From NCBI RefSeq assembly GCF_016595215.1, contig NZ_JAENHK010000010.1:1783390-1847389 (forward strand): a stretch of 64,000 bases of DNA, read 5' to 3'. Source of the DNA: Chryseobacterium paridis. Lineage in GTDB: Bacteria > Bacteroidota > Bacteroidia > Flavobacteriales > Weeksellaceae. The notes beneath the pieces are model-generated. The model searched no databases. It was not told the origin of the DNA and worked only from the letters and a program-made list of their open reading frames with translations. This document shows positions 17,049-25,643 of this stretch, piece by piece. The translations under genes were made by a program, and so were the position numbers. How positions within the stretch are numbered: position 1 is the first letter of the stretch; every line of letters begins with the position of its first letter.

Positions 17049-17576
17049 ATGAAAAAATATATTTTTATTTTGTTAGCCGTGGCTACTTTGGGCTTAACTT
17101 CTTGTAGTCCTTTCCAGGTACGTTCTGACTATGCAGAAACAGCTAATTTCACTTCTTATAAAACTTACAAAATAAGAATTGATGACTTGAAACTGAATGA
17201 TATTGATAAAGACAGAGTTTTGAATGAGTTGTCAAGACAATTGCAAAGCAAAGGTCTTACATCAGGAGAAAATCCGGATTTAATTGTTAATGTAAAGGCC
17301 AATCATAAAAAAATAACAGATATCAACAGTTCTTCTCCTTACGGAATGTGGGGATGGGGAGGCCCTTTCGGATGGGGTGTTGGAATGAACAGAACATGGA
17401 CAAGCAACTATAATGAAGGAGCTTTAATTGTTGACCTTGTTGACACGAAAAGTAACAAACTTGTTTGGCAAGGTATCGGAAGTGGAATATCTGTAGATTC
17501 TCCAAAATCCAAACAAAGACAAATTCCGGAAATCATGGCGGAAATCATGAAAAATTATCCTCCACAGAGAAAATAA
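17049..17576 (+). CDS. DUF4136-family lipoprotein
   Basis: Lipoprotein of 175 residues: signal MKKYIFILLAVATLGLTSC with lipidated Cys19, then a DUF4136 domain (about 25-172) including the YKTYKIR strand, a PDLIVNVKA strand, a Trp/Gly-rich loop (MWGWGGPFGWGVG, about 107-119), and ALIVDLVDTKSNKLVWQG near the end. These are envelope lipoproteins of unknown role, common in Bacteroidota. I start at ATG 17049 because it gives a perfect lipoprotein signal; a longer frame opening at 16971 would bury the signal and overlap the DUF5522 gene. Confidence 0.85.
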   Translation: MKKYIFILLAVATLGLTSCSPFQVRSDYAETANFTSYKTYKIRIDDLKLNDIDKDRVLNELSRQLQSKGLTSGENPDLIVNVKANHKKITDINSSSPYGMWGWGGPFGWGVGMNRTWTSNYNEGALIVDLVDTKSNKLVWQGIGSGISVDSPKSKQRQIPEIMAEIMKNYPPQRK

Positions 17577-17605
17577 ATGATATAATTCAATTATATACAG
17601 TATAT

Positions 17606-17636
17606 AAAGCCAGTACATTATTTTTGTATTGGCTTT
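17606..17636 (+). terminator. Terminator after the DUF4136 gene
   Basis: AAAGCCAGTAC (17606-17616) pairs with GTATTGGCTTT (17626-17636), one G-T pair, followed by a T-run. Confidence 0.75.
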
Positions 17637-17768
17637 TTTATTTTAAGCAATAGTTATCTAAAAAAGGTCGACTGTAACCACGTAATGCATAGCATTCAAA
17701 ATTAACAATAATGTAATTTATCTTTTCGTAAAATTGTAGTAATCTTACACCCTAAAAATTTTATTAAT

Positions 17769-19571
17769 ATGAAAAAAATTATCTTATTTCTTGCTTTTGC
17801 AGGTCTTGCCAATGCTCAGGCTCCCGCAGGATATTATTCTTCTGCAAATGGATTAGCAGGAGCAGCTCTAAAAACTGAGCTAAGCTCTATTATCACAAAT
17901 GGTCATCAGGACAAAGGCTATGGAGGGCTTTGGACAGCGTATAAAACAACCGACATTGATAAAACATATGAGAATGATGGTTCTATTATGGACATCTATT
18001 CTGAAAAACCAAATGGTGCAGATCCTTACAACTATACTGTAGTTACTAATCAGTGTGGTACTTATTCTGTAGAAGGAAACTGTTACAACCGTGAGCACGT
18101 TGTACCACAGAGTTTATTCAATGAAGCTTCACCAATGGTAGCTGATGTTAACTTTATCCGCGCAACAGATGGAAAAGTAAACGGGATGAGATCTAACTAC
18201 CCGTACGGAAAAGTAGGAACAGCAACTTTCACTTCTAAAAATGGTTCAAAATTAGGTAATTCTGTTTCTTCAGGATATGGAGGAACGGTTTTCGAACCAA
18301 TTGATGAATTCAAAGGTGATATTGCCCGTATGATCTTCTATTTTGTTACACGTTACCAAAGTAAACTTTCTACTTTCTCTTCAGGTAATATGCTTGGAAA
18401 TACAACTTTCCCTGGATTACAGACCTGGGAGCTAAATGTTTTGTTAGCATGGCATAATCAAGACCCTGTTTCTCAGGCAGAAATTGTTAGAAATAATGCA
18501 TCTTATGCTTATCAGGGAAATAGAAATCCATTTATTGATAACCCTGCATATGTAAATCAAATCTGGGGATCACAACAACCTTCAAATGACACTCAGGCTC
18601 CTACTACAGTTACGGGTCTTAGCGTTTCAGGAAAAACATCAAGCAGCGTTTCTCTTTCCTGGACTGCATCAACTGATAATATTGGAGTTTCTTCATATGA
18701 TGTTTATATGAACGGAAGTCTAAAAACCAATGTAAGCTCAACTTCAGCAACTGTATCAGGTCTTAGTCCTTCTACTTCGTATACTTTCTATGTAGTAGCT
18801 AAAGATGCAGCAGGAAACGTTTCTTCAAACAGTTCTACTGTTTCTGCAACTACAGAATCCGGAGGGACTACCAATCCAGGTACTGATTGTGTAAGTGAAA
18901 CTTTTGAAACTATTCCAACAGGAAGTTCATCCAGTTATTCTACAAGAACGTGGACTAATAGTGGAATTACATGGACTGCAACGGATGCAAGAACGGATCA
19001 GACTATTTCTAATAAGGCAATAACAGTACGTGATGGTTCTTTAAAATCAAGCAGTTCAGCTAATGGTATAGGATCATTAACAGTAACTACTCAATTAAAA
19101 TTTAGCGGAAGCAACGGGACATTTAATGTTCTTGTAAACGGAGTACAGGCAGGAACGATTCCTTATAGCACAACAGCAGCAACCACTACGATTAATAATA
19201 TTAATGTTTCCGGTAATGTGATCATCACATTAGAGAACAACTCTTCAAGCAACAGAGTGGCTATTGATAATCTAAGCTGGACTTGTTACTCAGGAACAGG
19301 AAAGCAAAGTAAAAGTGCTCCATCTGCAGTACAAGCAGAATCTAAAGATTTACAGATTTATCCTAACCCAATTTCAAATCAGGAAATATTTGTAAAAGGA
19401 GAAACTCAAAATATCAAAAAAGCTGAGATCTATAATTTACAAGGAAAAGTAATGCAAACGATCAATGATCCTTTTAAAAATAGCAAAGGTTCAATTAAAA
19501 TCAAAAGTCTTACACAGGGAATCTATATTTTAAAATTAGATAACTCCAGTCTGAAATTTATTATTAAATAA
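17769..19571 (+). CDS. Secreted endonuclease I family nuclease with FN3 and T9SS sorting domain
   Basis: Extracellular nuclease of 600 residues. Order: signal peptide (MKKIILFLAFAGLANA, 1-16); EndA/NucM-type endonuclease I domain (about 20-268) with the beta-beta-alpha-metal active-site motif NREHVVPQSLF and His110; fibronectin type III domain (about 277-362, ending VSATTESGG); a beta-sandwich region (about 375-505) with two Cys; and a type IX secretion type A C-terminal domain (about 527-600, LQIYPNPI ... ITQ-like repeats ... LKFIIK). Expected to degrade extracellular DNA or RNA for nutrient use or biofilm turnover and to be secreted through the T9SS. Confidence 0.93.
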   Translation: MKKIILFLAFAGLANAQAPAGYYSSANGLAGAALKTELSSIITNGHQDKGYGGLWTAYKTTDIDKTYENDGSIMDIYSEKPNGADPYNYTVVTNQCGTYSVEGNCYNREHVVPQSLFNEASPMVADVNFIRATDGKVNGMRSNYPYGKVGTATFTSKNGSKLGNSVSSGYGGTVFEPIDEFKGDIARMIFYFVTRYQSKLSTFSSGNMLGNTTFPGLQTWELNVLLAWHNQDPVSQAEIVRNNASYAYQGNRNPFIDNPAYVNQIWGSQQPSNDTQAPTTVTGLSVSGKTSSSVSLSWTASTDNIGVSSYDVYMNGSLKTNVSSTSATVSGLSPSTSYTFYVVAKDAAGNVSSNSSTVSATTESGGTTNPGTDCVSETFETIPTGSSSSYSTRTWTNSGITWTATDARTDQTISNKAITVRDGSLKSSSSANGIGSLTVTTQLKFSGSNGTFNVLVNGVQAGTIPYSTTAATTTINNINVSGNVIITLENNSSSNRVAIDNLSWTCYSGTGKQSKSAPSAVQAESKDLQIYPNPISNQEIFVKGETQNIKKAEIYNLQGKVMQTINDPFKNSKGSIKIKSLTQGIYILKLDNSSLKFIIK

Positions 19572-19592
19572 GAATCTCATTTAATAAAGAAA

Positions 19593-19620
19593 AAGCCTTC
19601 TCTTGATCAAGAGAAGGCTT
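19593..19620. terminator. Terminator hairpin after the endonuclease gene
   Basis: Perfect 28-nt palindrome, 14-bp arms of AAGCCTTCTCTTGA type, preceded by A-run and followed by CTTTTAT. It lies between the plus-strand nuclease gene and the convergent gene ending at 19705. Confidence 0.85.
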
Positions 19621-19704
19621 CTTTTATGTTTAGCACTTCTTTATTCTATATAAAAAAAGCTGCAATTTTCATTACAGCTTTTTGATTTATTATGTATCGG
19701 ATAT

Positions 19705-20025
19705 TTATTTACCCATGTTTTTAAGTTGATTAATTTGATCCATATAACCACTCCAACCCACTGTTGAAAGTACAAAGATCATATATATTAGGCTTAAAAC
19801 TCCTATAATAAGACCAATGATACACAATATTCTCCCGACTTTTAAATTATCAAAATCTGAATAGAGACTTGGGTTGGCCTGATATAGAGCATTGTCTTTG
19901 TTATAAAGATTCATTCCGATTAGTCCACAGATTACTCCGACAATCCCGTTACAGCAGCAGCTTCCCAGGATCGCAACAATCCCTAATACTAATACTGTTG
20001 TTGCATTTGGCAATTTTTGATTCAT
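19705..20025 (-). CDS. CCC-motif membrane protein
   Basis: Inner-membrane protein of 106 residues with two hydrophobic regions (about 9-38 and 64-90) separated by a short polar loop (YNKDNALYQANPSLYSDF). The diagnostic C23-C24-C25 lies inside the first helix (ILGSCCCNGIVG). This matches the small CCC-motif membrane protein family of Bacteroidota, often located beside DUF2752 genes as here (21-bp gap). Function unknown. Confidence 0.8.
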   Translation of the reverse strand: MNQKLPNATTVLVLGIVAILGSCCCNGIVGVICGLIGMNLYNKDNALYQANPSLYSDFDNLKVGRILCIIGLIIGVLSLIYMIFVLSTVGWSGYMDQINQLKNMGK

Positions 20026-20046
20026 AGTTATTTATTTTGTTTAATT

Positions 20047-20337
20047 TTAATTTATTGGTAATGGATGTCTGTAAAAATAGGAAACTACCATGATAATTGA
20101 ATTAATAATTGCTAAAAAAACCAATATATTACCATAACTTCTTTTTTTATCAATAAAATTAAGTCCCACAGTAAACAAAAACAGAAGTAAAGTATACACT
20201 GCCGGAAACATATGAAAGGCTTCAGAAAATTTACCTTCAAAAACCAAAACAATCGCTCTCTGTGTGCCACAGCCAAAACATTCAATTCCTAGAAATTTCT
20301 TGCTTGGACAAGGCAGCATAAAATCTTCAATTTTCAT
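20047..20337 (-). CDS. DUF2752-family membrane protein
   Basis: Protein of 96 residues with the DUF2752 start: CPSKKFLGIECFGCGTQRA (Cys10, Cys20, Cys23, and the GxQR tetrad), followed by two membrane helices (about 43-60 and 70-88). Role unknown. It precedes the CCC-motif gene in the same direction; both lie downstream of the old yellow enzyme gene (24-bp gap), forming a probable three-gene operon. Confidence 0.85.
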   Translation of the reverse strand: MKIEDFMLPCPSKKFLGIECFGCGTQRAIVLVFEGKFSEAFHMFPAVYTLLLFLFTVGLNFIDKKRSYGNILVFLAIINSIIMVVSYFYRHPLPIN

Positions 20338-20361
20338 TTCCTATATTTTTACTTTTTAAAA

Positions 20362-21414
20362 TTAAGAAGAAATTTTAGCTCTCAGATATTGATGAGGGAA
20401 AAAACAATTTTCTTTCATTTCAAACGATCCCTGAACAGCAATATACGGATTTCTAAGAATCTCCCTGGCAATAAATATCAAATCTGCTTCTCCCTTTTGT
20501 AAAATACTTTCAGCGTGTTCTATTTTAGTAATTAAGCCTACTGCTCCGGTTTTTACATTGGCCTCATTTTTTACTTGTGAAGAAAGAGGAACCTGATAAC
20601 CATCAAATACAGAAATTTTTGCTCCATGGATATTCCCCCCACTAGAAACATCGATTAAATCAACTTTGTGCTCTTTTAATACTTTTGCTAATTCTACACT
20701 GCCATTTACATCCCATCCATTTTCAGCATACTCAGTTCCTGAAATCCTTACAAACAATGCTACATTTTCATTGAGTTCTTCGTTAACTGCATCTACGATT
20801 TCTAATAAAAATCTTATTCTGTTTTCAAAACTACCACCATACTCATCTGTTCTTATATTGGAAAGGGGAGATAAAAACTGATGAATCAAATACCCATGAG
20901 CACCATGAATTTCAATAATATTGAATCCTGCTTTTACAGCTCTTCTTGCTGCCTCTTTAAAGTTTTGAACCTGTGTTTTAATTTCCTCAATCGTTAAAAC
21001 ATGTGGAATTCTTTCCGTAGGGTGATAAGGAATCGGACTCGGAGCCACAGTTTCCCAACCTTCTTCAACAGGAATCTGAATATTATTCCATGTAGACCCC
21101 TTTCTTCCGGCATGAGCTAATTGGATCCCTATTTTACTTTCGGAATTTGAGTGCACGAATTCTACAATTTTCTGAAGTTTTTCTGCCTGTTCATCATTCC
21201 AGATTCCCATACATTTATTGGTAATCCTTCCACGAGGTTCCACACCAGTTGCTTCAATCATTATTAAGCCCGTTCCTCCCTGAGATCTGCTCCCATAATG
21301 GACAAAATGAAAATCATTTGCCAATCCGTTTTCACAAGAATACATACACATTGGAGACATTACCCAACGATTCTTAAGTTCTACATTTCTAAATTGTATA
21401 GGAGTATATAACAT
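20362..21414 (-). CDS. namA: NADPH dehydrogenase, old yellow enzyme family (YqjM-like)
   Basis: FMN-dependent ene-reductase of 350 residues. The N-terminus SPMCMYSCENG matches the YqjM class, with the redox-tuning Cys23 and Tyr25. The substrate-binding histidine pair H170/H173 is in IEIHGAHGYLIHQFLSP. Other markers are IQLAHAGRKGS and LIFIAREILRNPY near the C-terminus. It reduces activated C=C bonds of enones, nitro compounds or quinones with NADPH and probably has a stress or detoxification role. No regulator is adjacent. The gene symbol follows Bacillus NamA/YqjM and is by similarity. Confidence 0.92.
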   Translation of the reverse strand: MLYTPIQFRNVELKNRWVMSPMCMYSCENGLANDFHFVHYGSRSQGGTGLIMIEATGVEPRGRITNKCMGIWNDEQAEKLQKIVEFVHSNSESKIGIQLAHAGRKGSTWNNIQIPVEEGWETVAPSPIPYHPTERIPHVLTIEEIKTQVQNFKEAARRAVKAGFNIIEIHGAHGYLIHQFLSPLSNIRTDEYGGSFENRIRFLLEIVDAVNEELNENVALFVRISGTEYAENGWDVNGSVELAKVLKEHKVDLIDVSSGGNIHGAKISVFDGYQVPLSSQVKNEANVKTGAVGLITKIEHAESILQKGEADLIFIAREILRNPYIAVQGSFEMKENCFFPHQYLRAKISS

Positions 21415-21516
21415 GTTTGTCTGTTTTTGAATTTTAGCTATAAGAGAGGGATGAAATAGGGTTGCCTACGTGGCGAAAAAGAACTAATTTTATCCCCCCT
21501 TTTTAGGCTCCAATAT

Positions 21517-21999
21517 ATGAAAAAAGACATACAGATCAGCTACGAATATTTTAAAAATAGTAGCGAACTGAACGATATAGAAAAAAAACTTTTCGAAAGA
21601 GCAAAAGTAGCTCGGGAAAATGCTTATGCTCCCTACTCTGAGTTTTTAGTTGGTTGCTCCGTATTACTAGAAAATGGTGAAATATACTCAGGTAATAATC
21701 AGGAAAATGCAGCCTTCCCTTCCGGACTTTGTGCCGAGAGAACAGCTTTATTCTGGATTGGTGCCAATTTTCCGGATCAAAAGATTAAAAAGATCTTTAT
21801 TGTCGGAGGCCCTAAAGAATTCTCTGAAAAGAATCCTCCCATCCCTCCATGCGGAGCATGCAGACAAAGCTTAATCGAATATGAAACGAAACAGAATGAA
21901 GACATTGATCTTTATTTCTCAAGCATGAATGATGAGATTGTAAAAGTAAATTCGATTAAAGATCTTTTACCTTTTACTTTTGATGCAACGTTTTTATAG
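21517..21999 (+). CDS. cdd: Cytidine deaminase
   Basis: Zinc enzyme of 160 residues that deaminates cytidine and deoxycytidine to uridine forms in pyrimidine salvage. The active site is complete: C72-A-E74 (catalytic Glu) in GLCAERTALFW and C112-x-x-C115 in PPCGACRQSL. The substrate-binding stretch AYAPYSEFLVGC is also present. Length is close to the usual 130-160 of the tetrameric class. Divergent from namA; the stop is directly followed by an octamer repeat and the cobalamin riboswitch region. Confidence 0.96.
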   Translation: MKKDIQISYEYFKNSSELNDIEKKLFERAKVARENAYAPYSEFLVGCSVLLENGEIYSGNNQENAAFPSGLCAERTALFWIGANFPDQKIKKIFIVGGPKEFSEKNPPIPPCGACRQSLIEYETKQNEDIDLYFSSMNDEIVKVNSIKDLLPFTFDATFL

Positions 22000-22000
22000 G

Positions 22001-22056
22001 GTGAAATTGTGAAACTGTGGAATTGTTAAATCGTGAAATTGTAAAATTGTAAAATT
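22001..22056. repeat. Seven tandem copies of a degenerate 8-bp repeat
   Basis: From 22001 the sequence reads GTGAAATT, GTGAAACT, GTGGAATT, GTTAAATC, GTGAAATT, GTAAAATT, GTAAAATT: seven units of exactly 8 bp, ending one unit before GCGAGGTG. Period and position are clear; function is not. Related AACAATTT-like runs occur at 31020-31073 and 37640-37726. Confidence 0.8.
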
Positions 22057-22112
22057 GCGAGGTGATAAACTTCTGCCAGATGCTTGATTTGATTACAAAT
22101 TATTAGACTTAA

Positions 22113-22142
22113 TTGGCATTTCTTTTTAAAAACTTATCTTTG
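22113..22142 (+). promoter_or_regulatory. Promoter of the cobalamin riboswitch transcript
   Basis: TTG (22113-22115), 19 nt, TATCTTTG (22135-22142): a textbook flavobacterial promoter placed just before the riboswitch. Confidence 0.8.
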
Positions 22143-22149
22143 CAAAAAT

Positions 22150-22296
22150 TTTGGTTTTCAGCTTATTGAAAATAATAGGGAATTGGGTGAAAATCCCAAA
22201 CTGTCCCCGCAACTGTAGATCGCAATTTTAATTTCTATAACAAACCACTGTGTAAACGGGAAGGTGTAGAAAAGCGAAAGTCAGGAGACCTGCCAA
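22150..22296 (+). promoter_or_regulatory. Cobalamin (adenosylcobalamin-type) riboswitch
   Basis: The conserved core is visible: GGGAATTGGGTGAAAATCCC, then CTGTCCCCGCAACTGT, then after a variable arm GAAAGTCAGGAGACCTGCC, whose AGTCAGGAGACCTGCC (22279-22294) is the B12 box. The RBS-like GGAGGAAAAG lies at 22327-22336, ten nt before ATG 22346, so control of ribosome access or transcription over the 50-nt expression platform is plausible. It represses the downstream cobalamin uptake pair when cobalamin is abundant. Confidence 0.95.
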
Positions 22297-22345
22297 AATT
22301 AATAATATCAAAAATATATTGCTTTCGGAGGAAAAGTAAAATAGT

Positions 22346-24175
22346 ATGAAAAAAACATTAGTACTACTTTTATCATCATCTGCATATTTTCTTTGTCTGG
22401 GACAAGAGAAAGCAATTGACACCGTTTATATTTTCGATAACCAAATGAATAAAGTAAAGCTTTTTCATAAGGTTAATACAATCACTCCTCAGGATGTAGA
22501 AAAAAATTCCACCAACCTTTCGGAGCTTTTACGTTTTCAATCCAGTGTTTATATTAAGGAAAATGGTCGTGGTGCTGTTTCATCTCCTTCATTTAGAGGA
22601 ACAACTGCACAACAGACTGCTTTTGTATGGAATGGGATTAATATCAATTCTAATTTTCTTGGCCAAGGTGATGTAAACAACATTTCGTTCTGGGGTTTTG
22701 ATCAGATTGATATAAAAGCCGGTGGCGGCAGTGTACAATATGGAAGTGGCGCAATTGGAGGCAGTATTCATCTAAATAATGATTTAAGTTTTAATAAGGG
22801 GTTTCACGCTTCTCTATTTTCTGAGGCATCCTCTTTCAACACCTACAATAACTTTGGAAGAGCTTCTTTCAGCAACGATAAGTTCAGTTTTAAAGCTTCA
22901 GCCCATCATAGTATTAGTGAAAATGACTATGAAGTAAAGGAAGCCCGAAATTATATCAATAGAAATGGAGCGTATAATAACTCTAATTTCAATTTTGCGG
23001 CAGCATATAAAATAGCCCCGCACCAACAGATTTCCTGGATATCAGAATTTTTTAACGGAAATCAGCACTATCCTGTTTTTTTTGATAGTCAGACCAAAAC
23101 AAAATATGAAACTCAAAATATCAGAAGTTTGATTTCATGGGACTGGAATCAGGCGAAATTCAGTAATTCATTTAAAGCTGCTTATACAGAAGAAAACTTT
23201 CAGTACTTCGGCGATATTGACAGACCTGAAACAAGTGGTGGCATAGGGAAAAATTATATTTTGAAAAATGATTTCAACTATTTCATTATTCCAAAATTAA
23301 ATTTTAATCTCATCACCGAATTTCAGGTGAATAAAGCAGAAGGTGTTGGTGATTCACAAATTAAGAAAGTAAGCCGAAATGTAGGTTCTATAGCAGGATT
23401 ACTTCGTTACTTTACAACAAAAGATCTTCGTTTCGAAGCTGGAATAAAGAAAGATTTTGTTGAAGACATTAGTTCTCCTGTCCAGTTTTCATTTTCCGGG
23501 AAGTGGGATGCTTTACGCTGGTATAATGCAAGTCTTAGTGTTTCAAGAAATTTCCGTTTCCCATCATTCAACGATCTGTATTGGCAGCCTGGTGGAAACA
23601 TTGATTTAAAGCCTGAAACTTCTTATCAGTTTGAATTGAGAAATCAATTTAAATTAGCCGGTATAAAAATTTCATTAACGCCCTATTACCTAAAGATTCA
23701 TGATATGATCAATTGGTTACCCTCTTCTTTAGGTTACTATATGGCAACAAATACCAATAAAGTTGAATCTTACGGACTTGAATCTCAAGTTGAATATGAA
23801 AAGACTTTTGAAAAGCATACCTTAAAAACGAATCTTGGATATTCATATACCAAGTCTACAAATCTCGAAACTCAGAAACAACTGATGTATGTTCCTTATC
23901 ATAAATTCTTTGGAAATATTGATTATCAATACGACTTTATAAGACTATATGTCCAGGGATTGTTTAATGGACTTACTTATATTGATACGAATGAAAAAAG
24001 AAGCGATGCTTTGAAGTCCTATTTTGTCATGAATGCTGGATTATCTGCAACATTTCTTAAGAATTATACTGTAGGAGTTAAAGTCAATAATATATTTGAT
24101 CAGATCTATTATACAATGGCATCTTATCCTCTACCAAAAAGAAATTACAGTCTGAATTTAAATATTAATTTTTAA
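22346..24175 (+). CDS. btuB: TonB-dependent cobalamin receptor, BtuB-like
   Basis: Outer-membrane transporter of 609 residues, near the length of E. coli BtuB (614). It has a signal peptide (MKKTLVLLLSSSAYFLCLGQ), a plug (about 35-150) with SPSFRGTTAQQTAFVWNG and the motif GGGSVQYGSGAIGGSIHL, then a barrel ending SLNLNINF. Cargo is assigned from the cobalamin riboswitch directly upstream and from the BtuG-like lipoprotein 13 bp downstream, not from the receptor sequence alone. The RBS-like GGAGG before the ATG is unusual for this phylum and probably belongs to the riboswitch expression platform. Confidence 0.92.
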   Translation: MKKTLVLLLSSSAYFLCLGQEKAIDTVYIFDNQMNKVKLFHKVNTITPQDVEKNSTNLSELLRFQSSVYIKENGRGAVSSPSFRGTTAQQTAFVWNGININSNFLGQGDVNNISFWGFDQIDIKAGGGSVQYGSGAIGGSIHLNNDLSFNKGFHASLFSEASSFNTYNNFGRASFSNDKFSFKASAHHSISENDYEVKEARNYINRNGAYNNSNFNFAAAYKIAPHQQISWISEFFNGNQHYPVFFDSQTKTKYETQNIRSLISWDWNQAKFSNSFKAAYTEENFQYFGDIDRPETSGGIGKNYILKNDFNYFIIPKLNFNLITEFQVNKAEGVGDSQIKKVSRNVGSIAGLLRYFTTKDLRFEAGIKKDFVEDISSPVQFSFSGKWDALRWYNASLSVSRNFRFPSFNDLYWQPGGNIDLKPETSYQFELRNQFKLAGIKISLTPYYLKIHDMINWLPSSLGYYMATNTNKVESYGLESQVEYEKTFEKHTLKTNLGYSYTKSTNLETQKQLMYVPYHKFFGNIDYQYDFIRLYVQGLFNGLTYIDTNEKRSDALKSYFVMNAGLSATFLKNYTVGVKVNNIFDQIYYTMASYPLPKRNYSLNLNINF

Positions 24176-24188
24176 AACATATAACAAA

Positions 24189-25262
24189 ATGAAAATCAGA
24201 AAGATCTTATCTCTTGCTTTTGCATCGACATTACTTTTTAATGTTGCTTGTAGTGATGATAATGACATTGTCATCGATAACCCACCAAAAGGAGCTTATG
24301 AGAACGGAGTTCTTATTAGTAATGAAGGTGGTTTTTCATCACCTACGTCTGAGGTTTCCTTTGTTAGTAATGATTTTGGAACAGTAGAAAATAAACTTTA
24401 TTCCCGAAACAATAATAATGAAATTTTGGGTAGTGTTCTACAAACAATAGGCTTTAGTGGAGACAATGCTTATTTGGTATCAAATGTTCCTAACAAAATT
24501 GACATTGTAAATCGTTACTCTTTTAAGAAACAAGCTACAGTAACAAGTAATCTTGATAATCCAAGGTATATTACATTTTCAGGAAATCAATATTATGTGA
24601 CCAATAATAATTTTGGAACGATGGTGAAGAAGCTTAATGTTTATAATACCAACAACAATTCTTTTGTAAAGAGTATTAATTTTGACAGGTTAGCAGAAAA
24701 AGTGGTGGAAGCTAACGGAAGTATTGTTGTACAAACTGATGGTATAACTTATGAAACGACTCCCCCATACAACGAATTACCAACAGGATATACTATAACT
24801 ATTGTAAAGCCTTCAACAAATACTGTAGATAAAGTAGTTACTTTGCCAAGTAACGGGATCATCAGAGATCTGATTTCATACAATGGAAGTGCTTATGTTC
24901 TTGCTTCAAGCAGCACAAATTCATACATTTATAAAATTAATGCATCAGCTGGTACCTTTACAACAACATCAATTACTGGAATTCCAAAGGTATTAAAGTT
25001 AAGAATTGATGCTAATAAATTCTATTTTGCAGATAGCAGTAATAAAATTTATTCAATGAATCTGGATTCTTCCACTCCTTCTACAGCAATTGTGACAACA
25101 CCAGGCAATCTTTATGGCTTTAATGTAATCGACGGTAAGATTTTTGCTTCTGATGCAAGTTATACAGCTGATAGCAAAGTTTACATTTATAATGCTGCTA
25201 ATGGTTCAGTATTAAAATCATTTAATACAGGAATCGCAACAAACGGATTCTACAAAAACTAA
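24189..25262 (+). CDS. BtuG-like surface lipoprotein, YncE/DUF5074-type beta-propeller
   Basis: Lipoprotein of 357 residues: signal with lipidated Cys21 (LLFNVACSDDND), followed by an acidic patch that fits surface export. The mature part opens with GVLISNEGGFSSPTSEVSFV and is built of repeated short beta blades (for example FSGDNAYLVSNVPNKIDIVN and NPRYITFSGNQYYVTNN), like the seven-bladed propeller of DUF5074/YncE proteins. Bacteroides BtuG proteins of this class bind cobalamin with very high affinity and cap BtuB. Here the gene shares a riboswitch and operon with btuB, so the same capture role is likely; propeller assignment is from repeat pattern, not structure. Confidence 0.8.
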   Translation: MKIRKILSLAFASTLLFNVACSDDNDIVIDNPPKGAYENGVLISNEGGFSSPTSEVSFVSNDFGTVENKLYSRNNNNEILGSVLQTIGFSGDNAYLVSNVPNKIDIVNRYSFKKQATVTSNLDNPRYITFSGNQYYVTNNNFGTMVKKLNVYNTNNNSFVKSINFDRLAEKVVEANGSIVVQTDGITYETTPPYNELPTGYTITIVKPSTNTVDKVVTLPSNGIIRDLISYNGSAYVLASSSTNSYIYKINASAGTFTTTSITGIPKVLKLRIDANKFYFADSSNKIYSMNLDSSTPSTAIVTTPGNLYGFNVIDGKIFASDASYTADSKVYIYNAANGSVLKSFNTGIATNGFYKN

Positions 25263-25320
25263 AAAATACGCATAAAGCGTACTTTATAAATTTTATTTTT
25301 TTTCATCATTTGTGTTTTTT

Positions 25321-25346
25321 TCCGGGCTGCCCTAGGGCAGCCCGGA
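25321..25346. terminator. GC-rich terminator palindrome shared by convergent genes
   Basis: A 26-nt perfect palindrome centred on CTAG, with arms TCCGGGCTGCCCT. It is preceded by a T-rich stretch and followed by TTTCTTTG. It lies after the btuG-like gene and contains the stop codon (25334-25332) of the minus-strand 101-residue gene. Confidence 0.8.
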
Positions 25347-25637
25347 TTTCTTTGTCTGAAGATAAATAAAGACCAGTTCCAAAATCCCAATAAACCACCA
25401 AATAGGAAATCTAAAATAAGTATATAAAAGATTAAAACTATCTACATTCTCAGTTTTCGATGTAGCCTTTTGAATTTCAAAATCTACAGATAAAATAGGG
25501 ATTACTCCACCAAAAAATAAAAATGCAACTAGATAAATTTTCCAGTTACATTTTTTAATTATTTTGTACTTCCAGATTCCATAATTAAAAATGAAAATAA
25601 GAAGCAACACGCATGAGTCAAAAACTCCAAAAAGCAT
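25332..25637 (-). CDS. Hypothetical small membrane protein, 101 residues
   Basis: Not recognised. Three hydrophobic segments (about 5-22, 31-52 and 77-94) predict an integral inner-membrane protein with a polar loop at 53-72 and a lysine-containing tail (LQTKKSGLP). The stop codon falls inside the GC-rich terminator palindrome, so the last residues are encoded by the hairpin arm. The start (25637) is 6 bp after the stop of the CCA-adding enzyme gene on the same strand, suggesting cotranscription. Confidence 0.55.
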   Translation of the reverse strand: MLFGVFDSCVLLLIFIFNYGIWKYKIIKKCNWKIYLVAFLFFGGVIPILSVDFEIQKATSKTENVDSFNLLYTYFRFPIWWFIGILELVFIYLQTKKSGLP

Positions 25638-25643
25638 ATTATT

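Noticed and set aside
22001..22056. Tandem array as a CRISPR
   Set aside because: Units are 8 bp with no spacers and no cas genes in the window.
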